This document shows, one piece after another, positions 1 through 5,022 of a stretch of 5,022 bases of DNA. Source of the stretch: Kangiellaceae bacterium (GTDB lineage: Bacteria > Pseudomonadota > Gammaproteobacteria > Enterobacterales > Kangiellaceae); contig JAUUYO010000230.1 in the NCBI GenBank assembly GCA_030590405.1, forward strand, positions 1-5,022, read 5' to 3'. Both the position numbers and the translations under genes were made by a program. The notes beneath the pieces are model-generated. The model was not told the DNA's origin. It saw nothing but the letters and a program-made list of their open reading frames with translations, and ran no database searches. Each line of letters opens with the position of its first letter. Position 1 is the first letter of the stretch.

Positions 1-250
1 GATAGATTCTTTTTAAGTCTTCTTCTAATAAGGTTTGAATTTGTATATTTTGCACTTTCAGCTGTTCAATAAATGAAATACAAGCTTGAGCAGAAATTCT
101 TTTTGTCAACAAATGACAGGTTTCCATTACCACTGGCCAGGTAGTAATAGGATCTTCTTTAAGTGATTGGGCAACCGTCAGCGCCTGGAGGTAATGTCGA
201 TCTTTCGGGTTTGCCAAAGCGTACCAAAAGCCCGTATCACATAATATCAT
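1..250 (-). CDS. PIN-domain (VapC-like) toxin, 3' end cut by window edge
   Basis: This is probably the ribonuclease toxin of a type II toxin-antitoxin pair. PIN-domain toxins are metal-dependent RNases held inactive by their antitoxin. Eighty-three residues are visible, starting MILCDTGFWYALANPKDRHY. The opening hydrophobic strand followed by D5-T-G-F-W-Y is typical of the PIN fold, with D5 as the first metal-binding acid. E43 in the segment WPVVMETCHLLTKR is the expected second acid. The remaining acidic residues would lie beyond the window. The ATG at 250-248 is preceded on the minus strand by AGGA (259-256) five bases away. It overlaps the antitoxin end by 14 bases, a usual sign of translational coupling. 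The family call rests on N-terminal pattern only. The VapC subfamily and RNA target cannot be told, and whether the gene is intact is unknown because its 3' end is missing. Confidence 0.8.
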   Translation of the reverse strand, partial: MILCDTGFWYALANPKDRHYLQALTVAQSLKEDPITTWPVVMETCHLLTKRISAQACISFIEQLKVQNIQIQTLLEEDLKRIY

Positions 251-506
251 GCTTATCCTGCAATTCTTTATATAAAAATTCTTTGTAATCAACCGAACCG
301 TTTTCGGGTCCTTCAAAGGCCCCAACATATCCGCTAGCCAAAAAGCCACGCATTTTATCACCAGGCTTAGACTCGTTAGAAAGCCCATTAGCCGCTTGTT
401 GCAATGAATACTTAAGCGCCTCGGTAATACTACTGAATCCTTTTATTTGCTGGATTTTGTGAAGATACTTCTCTCCTTCTTCATCCAACCTTGCATTGAT
501 TCTCAT
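237..506 (-). CDS. Ribbon-helix-helix-like antitoxin of the PIN toxin
   Basis: A protein of 89 residues directly upstream of the PIN toxin gene and overlapping it by 14 bases; this order and overlap are standard for type II modules. The N-terminus MRINARLDEEGEKYLHKIQQ fits a ribbon-helix-helix DNA-binding domain: a short polar beta strand (residues 2-7), a first helix (about 9-21), a turn at GFSS, and a second helix at about 27-38 (TEALKYSLQQAA). The C-terminal half, about residues 52-89, contains FLASGYVGAF and an acidic, aromatic tail (VDYKEFLYKEL) that would be the toxin-binding arm. This type of antitoxin usually represses its own promoter. A palindrome suited to that lies at 524-544, just upstream. 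A GGTGGG ribosome-binding-like stretch (520-515) sits eight bases before the ATG at 506-504. The role is assigned mainly from context and fold pattern; no named family is claimed. Confidence 0.75.
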   Translation of the reverse strand: MRINARLDEEGEKYLHKIQQIKGFSSITEALKYSLQQAANGLSNESKPGDKMRGFLASGYVGAFEGPENGSVDYKEFLYKELQDKHDIM

Positions 507-523
507 AAACTAAACCCACCCTT

Positions 524-544
524 TGTCATACAGTACGTATGACA
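524..544. promoter_or_regulatory. Palindromic operator in front of the antitoxin gene
   Basis: The arms TGTCATAC (524-531) and GTATGACA (537-544) are perfect inverted repeats of 8 bases separated by the 5-base spacer AGTAC. The site lies 18 bases upstream of the antitoxin ATG and covers the predicted transcription start, where binding by the antitoxin or the toxin-antitoxin complex would block transcription. The symmetry is seen directly; the operator role is inferred from position and from the common autoregulation of type II modules. Confidence 0.6.
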
Positions 545-545
545 C

Positions 546-574
546 AGTGTAGTGCTTTATCAATCGATTTACAA
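546..574 (-). promoter_or_regulatory. Probable sigma70-like promoter of the toxin-antitoxin pair
   Basis: On the minus strand, TTGTAA (574-569) is a -35 candidate matching the consensus at 4 of 6 bases. TACACT (551-546), also 4 of 6, is the -10 candidate, with a spacer of exactly 17 bases. Transcription would start near 539, inside the palindrome at 524-544, giving a leader of about 33 bases. Both hexamers are moderate. A second -35 candidate, TTGATA, lies slightly downstream but has no good -10 partner. Confidence 0.4.
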
Positions 575-589
575 GACTGACAGACTGAC
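574..589. repeat. Tandem pair of the octamer AGACTGAC
   Basis: Two perfect, adjacent copies of AGACTGAC (574-581 and 582-589) abut the -35 candidate of the toxin-antitoxin promoter on its upstream side. The repeat is real in the sequence. It could be an activator or auxiliary operator site, but two copies of an octamer can also arise by slippage. Confidence 0.45.
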
Positions 590-662
590 GAGCGCTCTTC
601 GGCCAACAACATGCGCTAACAACCTGTCATCACTTCCGGCTTCAATTCCTGAACCGTTAACT

Positions 663-1670
663 CTAGCCCCTATAATAACCTTTATACCAATCAATAAAAA
701 TATTAATGCCATCTTGTAGCGAGGTACCTGGTTTAAACCCAACCGCAGACTCTAACTCTGAAACATCGGCAAATGTGGATTGGACATCCCCCGGCTGCAT
801 CGGCATAAAATTGGTATTAGCTTTTTTCCCAACCGCATTTTCTATCGCCTTTACAAAATCCATTAATTTAACCGGATTATTATTACCTATATTATAGATT
901 CGATAGTCGGCATAGCTAGAAGCAGGATCGGGCGCATCACCACTCCACTCAGGATTGCCTTTTGCTGGGTTGTCCATCACTCGAACAACACCTTCAACAA
1001 TATCATCAATATAAGTAAAATCTCGACTCATATCGCCATTGTTAAATAAATTAATGGTATCTCCATTACTGATCCCTTTGGCAAATAAAAAGGGGGCCAT
1101 ATCCGGTCGCCCCCAGGGGCCATAAACAGTAAAAAATCGAAGACCGGTGGTTTTCATACCATATAAATGACTATAACTGTGCGCCATTAATTCATTGGCT
1201 TTTTTGCTGGCGGCATATAAAGAAACAGGGTGATCGATATTATGATGCTCTGAAAAAGGTTGCAGCGTATTTGCGCCATAAACAGAACTGGATGAGGCAT
1301 AAACCAGATGATTGATCTTGTGGTGTCTAACGCCTTCAAGAATATTCAAAAAACCAACGATATTGCTCTGCATATAAACGTGAGGATTTTCTAACGAATA
1401 TCTTACGCCAGCCTGTGCAGCTAAATGCACTACAGCATCAAATTTGTTTTGCTCAAACAACTTTAGCATACCAGCATTATCGGCAATATCCAGTTTGATA
1501 AAGGAAAATCGTTCTAATTTATCGAGGATGGCTAACCGGTCATATTTTAGCTGTGGGTCATAATAATCGTTGATATTGTCAATGCCGACAACTACATCAC
1601 CACGATCCACTAAATATTTAGCGACATAAAAACCAATAAAACCAGCAGCACCAGTAACTAAAACTTTCAT
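663..1670 (-). CDS. UDP-glucuronate 4-epimerase (extended SDR, LspL/CapI type)
   Basis: This cytoplasmic NAD-dependent epimerase is expected to interconvert UDP-glucuronic and UDP-galacturonic acid. It has 335 residues, normal for the family. The Rossmann motif GAAGFIG (7-13) is followed by the NAD-ribose aspartate D31 in DNINDYYDP, a segment typical of UDP-glucuronate epimerases. The extended-SDR catalytic set is present: serines 126-129 in ASSSSVYG, and Y152-x-x-x-K156 in LYAASKK. The signature TVYGPWGRPDMAPF (181-194), with R188, and RDFTYIDDIV (216-225) are the family's substrate-side motifs and argue for UDP-glucuronate over a plain GalE or a decarboxylating enzyme. Its supplier, ugd, lies only 48 bases upstream, so the two are probably co-transcribed. 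The ATG at 1670-1668 has a short AGG (1678-1676) five bases before it. Homologues are variously named lspL, capI, wbnF or uge, so no symbol is given. UDP-glucose/galactose epimerase activity is a less likely alternative. Confidence 0.88.
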   Translation of the reverse strand: MKVLVTGAAGFIGFYVAKYLVDRGDVVVGIDNINDYYDPQLKYDRLAILDKLERFSFIKLDIADNAGMLKLFEQNKFDAVVHLAAQAGVRYSLENPHVYMQSNIVGFLNILEGVRHHKINHLVYASSSSVYGANTLQPFSEHHNIDHPVSLYAASKKANELMAHSYSHLYGMKTTGLRFFTVYGPWGRPDMAPFLFAKGISNGDTINLFNNGDMSRDFTYIDDIVEGVVRVMDNPAKGNPEWSGDAPDPASSYADYRIYNIGNNNPVKLMDFVKAIENAVGKKANTNFMPMQPGDVQSTFADVSELESAVGFKPGTSLQDGINIFIDWYKGYYRG

Positions 1671-1718
1671 AAAAACCTATCAATTTTTTTGGAAGCAGGA
1701 AGATGCCTCCATAATTAT

Positions 1719-3071
1719 TTACCTTTGGATCGACAAGCCTCTACCAATCCCGTAATAATCAAAACCTTTGCTCTTCATTACTTCCGGATCAAACATATTG
1801 CGTCCATCGATGATCAATTTTTCATTTAATGAATCAGCTATCAATTCAAAATCCGGGGCGCGAAATTGGCTCCATTCGGTGCAAATAACTAATGCATCCG
1901 CATCTTTAAGTGCTGCCTCTTTGGTTCCTGATAAAATTAAATCATCCCGTTGACCATAGATCCTTTGTGATTCGTGCATCGCTTCTGGATCATAGGCTTG
2001 AACTTTGGCCCCGCTTTGCCATAGAGACTCCATCAGTACCCGACTAGATGCTTCTCTCATATCATCAGTATTGGGTTTAAAGCTAAGCCCCCAAACAGCA
2101 ATGGTTTTTCCGGCCAAACTCTGCGACGGGTTCTTATTTAAATAATGCCTGCTGAGATGTTCATATAATTTATTTTTTTGTCGATTATTGACTTCTTCCA
2201 CGGCTTCCAATATCGAAGATTTATAATCAATATCACCGGCAATTTTAACTAAAGCTTGTACATCTTTAGGGAAGCAGGAACCACCATAACCACAGCCAGG
2301 ATAAATAAATTGATAACCGATTCGAGGATCAGAGCCGATGCCGTGACGAACCGACTCAATATCCGCACCTAACCTTTCTGCCAAATTCGACATTTCATTC
2401 ATAAAGGATATTTTGGTGGCTAGCATGCAATTCGCCGCATATTTAGTTAGCTCAGCAGAGCGCACATCCATAACGATCACTTTGTCGTGGTTTCGATTGA
2501 AGGGCGCGTAAAGTTCGCGCATTTTTTCTTCTGAGGTGCTATCGGATGTACCGATGATAATTCGGTCCGGTTTTAAACAATCACTAACCGCTGAACCTTC
2601 TTTTAGAAATTCAGGGTTGGAGATAACGGAAAAAGATAGTTTTTTGCTACGGGCTTCGAGCTTACTGGCAATTGTAGAGGCGACCTTATCAGCAGTGCCA
2701 ACAGGCACGGTGGATTTATTGATGATGATTTTTTCATCTTGCATATGCTCTGCAATGGTTTCAGCAACGGATAAGACATATTTAAGATCAGCAGAACCAT
2801 CTTCGTCAGGCGGCGTTCCAACCGCAACAAATTGAAATTCGCCATGGTTAACTGCCATTTCCGCGTCAGTAGTAAACTTTAATCGACCGGCTTCAAAATT
2901 ATCCTTAACCAGAGTTGTTAATCCGGGTTCAAAAATCGGGATATCACCTTGTTTAAGCGCCTCTACCTTACCTTCGTCAACGTCAACACAAACCACGTCA
3001 TGGCCAACTGAAGCTAATACAGCCCCTTGAACCAGGCCGACATAACCAATACCAAAAACTGTTACTTTCAT
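1719..3071 (-). CDS. ugd: UDP-glucose 6-dehydrogenase
   Basis: This enzyme oxidises UDP-glucose to UDP-glucuronic acid with two NAD+, in the cytoplasm. The 450 residues match the bacterial Ugd length. The N-terminal Rossmann motif GIGYVG (7-12) is followed by the NAD-binding D30. STVPVGT (120-126), NPEFLKEGSAVSDCLKPDRI (152-171) and K210/N214 form the central domain. The catalytic cysteine is C266 in GYGGSCFPKD (261-270). The C-terminal UDP-binding domain carries VWGLSFKPNTDDMREASS (326-343). EFLKEG and GSCFPKD separate this enzyme from the UDP-HexNAc dehydrogenase encoded just upstream. An AAGG (3082-3079) lies seven bases before the ATG at 3071-3069. The gene probably starts its own transcript, shared with the epimerase 48 bases downstream, from the promoter at 3140-3167. 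Some Ugd enzymes are regulated by tyrosine phosphorylation; nothing in this window bears on that here. Confidence 0.95.
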   Translation of the reverse strand: MKVTVFGIGYVGLVQGAVLASVGHDVVCVDVDEGKVEALKQGDIPIFEPGLTTLVKDNFEAGRLKFTTDAEMAVNHGEFQFVAVGTPPDEDGSADLKYVLSVAETIAEHMQDEKIIINKSTVPVGTADKVASTIASKLEARSKKLSFSVISNPEFLKEGSAVSDCLKPDRIIIGTSDSTSEEKMRELYAPFNRNHDKVIVMDVRSAELTKYAANCMLATKISFMNEMSNLAERLGADIESVRHGIGSDPRIGYQFIYPGCGYGGSCFPKDVQALVKIAGDIDYKSSILEAVEEVNNRQKNKLYEHLSRHYLNKNPSQSLAGKTIAVWGLSFKPNTDDMREASSRVLMESLWQSGAKVQAYDPEAMHESQRIYGQRDDLILSGTKEAALKDADALVICTEWSQFRAPDFELIADSLNEKLIIDGRNMFDPEVMKSKGFDYYGIGRGLSIQR

Positions 3072-3110
3072 TGTAAAACCTTGGATTTAGACGTTTCGCA
3101 ACAAATAGGC

Positions 3111-3143
3111 TAATTCAGCCAATTCTTCAATTGAGCTGAATTA
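3111..3143. promoter_or_regulatory. 33-base near-perfect palindrome over the ugd promoter
   Basis: The outer arms TAATTCAGC (3111-3119) and GCTGAATTA (3135-3143) are perfectly complementary. The inner arms CAATT (3120-3124) and AATTG (3129-3133) continue the symmetry around CTTC, with a single unpaired A at 3134. This makes 14 matched pairs. The right arm overlaps the ugd -10 candidate and the site spans the likely start of transcription, 40 bases before the ugd ATG. It suits a repressor operator. It is not an intrinsic terminator, since neither strand has a U-run after it. If transcription begins further upstream, the RNA would form a strong leader hairpin. Confidence 0.55.
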
Positions 3144-3167
3144 TCCCTGTCTTAGAGTTGAAGTCAA
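3140..3167 (-). promoter_or_regulatory. Probable sigma70-like promoter of ugd and the epimerase gene
   Basis: On the minus strand, TTGACT (3167-3162) matches the -35 consensus at 5 of 6 bases and GATAAT (3145-3140) matches the -10 at 5 of 6, with a 16-base spacer. This is the best promoter match I found in the window. Transcription would start around 3133, giving a leader of about 60 bases. It explains the 225-base gap between tviB and ugd and means ugd need not depend on read-through from tviB. No start site has been measured, so this is a consensus match only. Confidence 0.55.
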
Positions 3168-3296
3168 GGGGATTAGGAACGGGGAGAGTTATTAAGTTTG
3201 ACCTTTCAGTATCAAGTGTTACCAATCATTTCTCTAGCGAAGCACTCTAAAACGTCCTTTGCTTTTAAACTCGCTTCTGGTTCCTGAGTCTTCGGC

Positions 3297-4577
3297 TTAT
3301 ATCCGCCAAACAGCAATATTTTTATCAGCAAGTTCCGCTCTGGGCAAAATCCCCTTAATATCAAACAAAACACCGTTTGAAGTTAACATTGCTGCGTAAT
3401 CATCAGCATTGAGAGCTTTGTATTCTTTATGAGCAACCGCTACCACCACTAATTCACAGCTTTTTACTGCTTCAAAGTCAGAGAGTTCAACACCATAAAT
3501 TTCAACCGCTTCTTTTGATTCTGCCATTGCGTCGGTCACTATCGGCTCAATACCATAACTTCGAAAAGCAGTCACCAAATCAACGACTTTTGAATTTCGT
3601 AAATCAGGACAATCTTCTTTAAAAGTCATGCCCAAAATGCCCACTTTGGCACCTTTGATTTTTTTATCCTGCAAAATCATCTGTTTGACGCATCGCTCGA
3701 CAATAAATTTTCCCATATTGTTATTAACTCGTCGACCAGATTGGATCACTTCTGGGCGGTAACCGACCTGCTCAGCTTTATAAGTCAAATAATAAGGATC
3801 GACACTGATACAATGACCACCCACCAAACCAGGCCTAAAAGGTAAAAAATTCCACTTAGTTCCAGCCGCTTCCAACACATCCAAGGTATCAATATCCATT
3901 CGCTCAAAAATTACCGCTAACTCATTCATTAACGCGATATTAAGGTCTCTTTGGGTATTTTCGATAACTTTAGCTGCTTCAGCGACTTTTATTGAGGAGG
4001 CTTTATGAATACCGGCAGTCACAACACTACCGTACACTTCGGCAGCGATATCTAAAGTTTGTTGATCCAGGCCTGAAACAATTTTTGTGATTTTAGTAAA
4101 GGTACGCTCTTTATCTCCCGGCACGATCCGCTCGGGAGAATATCCGACGCTAAAATCAACACCACACTTTAACCCTGATTCCTTTTCAAGAATAGGCACA
4201 CATTCTTCTTCTGTTGCGCCGGGATAAACTGTCGATTCGTAAATAACAATGTCGCCTTTCTTGAGCTGTTGGCCAATCGTTCTAGAAGCAGATAGCATTG
4301 GGCCCAAATTAGGCAATTTAGCCTTAGTAATGGGGGTTGGCACCGCAACAATATGAAAATCTGCGTTTTTAAGAGCTTCTGGATTACAAGTTAATACTAC
4401 ATTGCTGGATTTTAGCTCTTCATCGCTCACTTCTAGGGTGCGATCATGGCCTGCTTCTAATTCTTCAATTCGTTTCGAATCTAAATCAAAACCAATGACT
4501 TGATGGCTATTGCCAAATGCAATGGCTACAGGTAATCCAACATATCCCAAGCCAACAACTGATATTTTTCTGTCCAT
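3297..4577 (-). CDS. tviB: UDP-N-acetylhexosamine 6-dehydrogenase, TviB/WbpO type
   Basis: The product is expected to oxidise UDP-GlcNAc or UDP-GalNAc to the matching UDP-N-acetylhexosaminuronic acid with two NAD+, as TviB does for the Vi antigen and WbpO for an O-antigen. The 426 residues are normal for this group. The Rossmann motif GLGYVG (9-14) is followed by D31. Then come VPTPI (79-83), ESTVYPGATEE (114-124), SPERIVPGDKER (147-158) and the central helix with KVIENTQRDLNIALMNEL (203-220). The catalytic cysteine is C256 in GGHCISVDPYYL (253-264). GMTFKEDCPDLRNSKV (316-331) is the HexNAc-dehydrogenase form of the C-terminal domain, unlike KPNTDDMRE in Ugd. A good AAAGGA (4588-4583) sits five bases before the ATG at 4577-4575. 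The usual partner in Vi loci, the 4-epimerase tviC, is not next to it; ugd follows after 225 bases. GlcNAc versus GalNAc specificity cannot be read from sequence alone. Confidence 0.9.
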   Translation of the reverse strand: MDRKISVVGLGYVGLPVAIAFGNSHQVIGFDLDSKRIEELEAGHDRTLEVSDEELKSSNVVLTCNPEALKNADFHIVAVPTPITKAKLPNLGPMLSASRTIGQQLKKGDIVIYESTVYPGATEEECVPILEKESGLKCGVDFSVGYSPERIVPGDKERTFTKITKIVSGLDQQTLDIAAEVYGSVVTAGIHKASSIKVAEAAKVIENTQRDLNIALMNELAVIFERMDIDTLDVLEAAGTKWNFLPFRPGLVGGHCISVDPYYLTYKAEQVGYRPEVIQSGRRVNNNMGKFIVERCVKQMILQDKKIKGAKVGILGMTFKEDCPDLRNSKVVDLVTAFRSYGIEPIVTDAMAESKEAVEIYGVELSDFEAVKSCELVVVAVAHKEYKALNADDYAAMLTSNGVLFDIKGILPRAELADKNIAVWRI

Positions 4578-4600
4578 GATTTTCCTTTATTTTATGTGTT

Positions 4601-4660
4601 TAGAGTTTAATATCATAGAGCATAGAGTTCAAACTCTTAAACTCTATGAACTCAAACTCT
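4601..4660. repeat. Cluster of direct and inverted AAACTCT heptamers in the tviB leader
   Basis: AAACTCT occurs at 4631-4637, 4639-4645 and 4654-4660. Its complement AGAGTTT lies at 4602-4608, with a one-base variant AGAGTTC at 4624-4630. CATAGAG is duplicated in tandem at 4614-4627. The copies form alternative hairpins: CATAGAGTT (4621-4629) with AACTCTATG (4640-4648), or AGAGTT (4624-4629) with AACTCT (4632-4637). The cluster fills most of the 97-base gap between the Fic gene and tviB. There is no U-run after either hairpin in the tviB direction, so it is not a standard terminator. I see no convincing -35/-10 pair here; TATGAT and TAAAAT are possible lone -10 elements. Confidence 0.6.
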
Positions 4661-4674
4661 CCGTTCTATTTCAA

Positions 4675-5022
4675 TCATTCACTCATAATTTCAATCATGC
4701 GAGGATCTATACAGCTGCGCATAAATTGATTCATTGGTTTTTCATCGCCGGAATCATAAAACGCCATCATCAATGTATTAAATTCAAGTTTACGTTTTGC
4801 CGATAAATTGAGAGCAGGATAACCTGCGCTCAATAAAATTCCATTCATCATTAGCCGTCCCATGCGTTTATTTACGTCGTAAAAAAACTGATGGCGAGCC
4901 ATGGTCAAAAAAACATGGATTGCGCGATCATAGATATCGTCAAAACCTTTAACAGAAACCACCATATCCTGAAACCGACTCAATAAATCAACAGCTCTTG
5001 GTGGCATGTAGTCAGAACCAGC
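4675..5022 (-). CDS. Fic/DOC-family protein, C-terminal part (5' end outside window)
   Basis: One hundred and fifteen residues of an open frame enter from the right edge (AGSDYMPPRAVDLL...). The first ATG, at 5007-5005, is internal to this frame and lacks a clear ribosome site, so the real start is probably beyond the window. The Fic core is seen as ARHQFFYDVNKRMGRLMMNG (visible residues 42-61): F-x-D-x-N-K-R-x-x-R followed by a hydrophobic helix. Fic proteins usually transfer AMP or another nucleotide or phosphate moiety to a hydroxyl side chain of a target protein. The canonical motif is HPFxDGNGRxxR; here N51-K52-R53 resembles the DOC form, and the only nearby histidine, H44, is one residue too far upstream. 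The tail FNTLMMAFYDSGDEKPMNQFMRSCI is intact to a TGA at 4677-4675. The target, activity and any inhibitory helix cannot be judged from this part. A functional link to the sugar genes is not evident. Confidence 0.8.
   Translation of the reverse strand, partial: AGSDYMPPRAVDLLSRFQDMVVSVKGFDDIYDRAIHVFLTMARHQFFYDVNKRMGRLMMNGILLSAGYPALNLSAKRKLEFNTLMMAFYDSGDEKPMNQFMRSCIDPRMIEIMSE

Noticed and set aside
638..655. Imperfect hairpin after the epimerase stop codon, a possible terminator
   Set aside because: On the minus strand GGTTCA pairs with TGAAGCC only with a bulged base, and no U-run follows. The signal is too weak to call, and no better terminator was seen in the gap 507-662.
706..897. Plus-strand open frame of 63 codons
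   Set aside because: It lies entirely within the epimerase gene, whose motifs on the minus strand are unambiguous; the plus-strand translation resembles no family I know.
1691..1710. Hairpin GGAAGC / GCCTCC between ugd and the epimerase gene, a possible terminator
   Set aside because: The six-pair stem includes a G-U pair and an 8-base loop. In the direction of transcription it is followed by a run of A, not U, so it would not act as an intrinsic terminator. The 48-base gap fits co-transcription.
2536..2845. Overlapping open frames on both strands inside ugd
   Set aside because: They are shadows of the ugd coding sequence, which has an intact 450-residue frame with all family motifs.
3267..3292. 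Weak stem just after the tviB stop (AGACTC with GAGTTT on the minus strand)
   Set aside because: The stem has six pairs including one G-U, a 13-base loop, and only three U residues before an A-rich stretch. It is not a credible terminator.
3072..3296. RfaH ops/JUMPstart element in the gap before ugd
   Set aside because: I looked for GGCGGTAG-like sequence upstream of the polysaccharide genes and found none in this gap or in the one before tviB. The true start of the operon may lie elsewhere.
4510..4806. Plus-strand open frame of 98 codons spanning the tviB start, the gap and the Fic gene end
   Set aside because: It covers the opposite strand of two supported genes and the repeat-rich gap. 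It is low in complexity and has no recognisable domain.

Overview
The window is an AT-rich bacterial fragment in which every supported gene lies on the minus strand, so transcription runs from high to low coordinates. The proteins look like those of a Gammaproteobacterium: a TviB/WbpO-type UDP-HexNAc dehydrogenase, a Ugd, and a UDP-glucuronate 4-epimerase of the LspL/CapI type. Nothing seen fixes a genus. The core is the sugar-nucleotide supply part of a surface polysaccharide locus (capsule, O-antigen or exopolysaccharide).

Layout in transcription order: (1) 5022-4675, the C-terminal part of a Fic-family protein that enters from outside the window; (2) 4674-4578, a 97-base gap crowded with direct and inverted copies of AAACTCT; (3) 4577-3297, tviB-like UDP-N-acetylhexosamine 6-dehydrogenase; (4) 3296-3072, a 225-base gap with a good sigma70-like promoter for ugd, whose -10 lies in a 33-base near-perfect palindrome; (5) 3071-1719, ugd, UDP-glucose 6-dehydrogenase; (6) 1670-663, UDP-glucuronate 4-epimerase, 48 bases behind ugd; (7) 662-507, a 156-base gap with a probable toxin-antitoxin promoter and a palindromic operator; (8) 506-237, a ribbon-helix-helix-like antitoxin; (9) 250 to the left edge, a PIN-domain (VapC-like) toxin overlapping the antitoxin by 14 bases and cut by the window edge.

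How the genes fit together: Ugd would make UDP-glucuronic acid, the epimerase would convert it to UDP-galacturonic acid, and the TviB-like enzyme would make a UDP-N-acetylhexosaminuronic acid. Together they point to an acidic, uronic-acid-rich glycan. No glycosyltransferase, flippase, polymerase or export gene lies in the window. The Fic gene and the toxin-antitoxin pair flank the sugar genes and look like separate accessory cargo.

I see no tRNA, rRNA, CRISPR array, insertion sequence or convincing intrinsic terminator. I do not see a clearly new multi-gene system. The points most worth a second look are the ugd palindrome-promoter, the Fic motif whose histidine is out of register, and the heptamer-rich leader of tviB.
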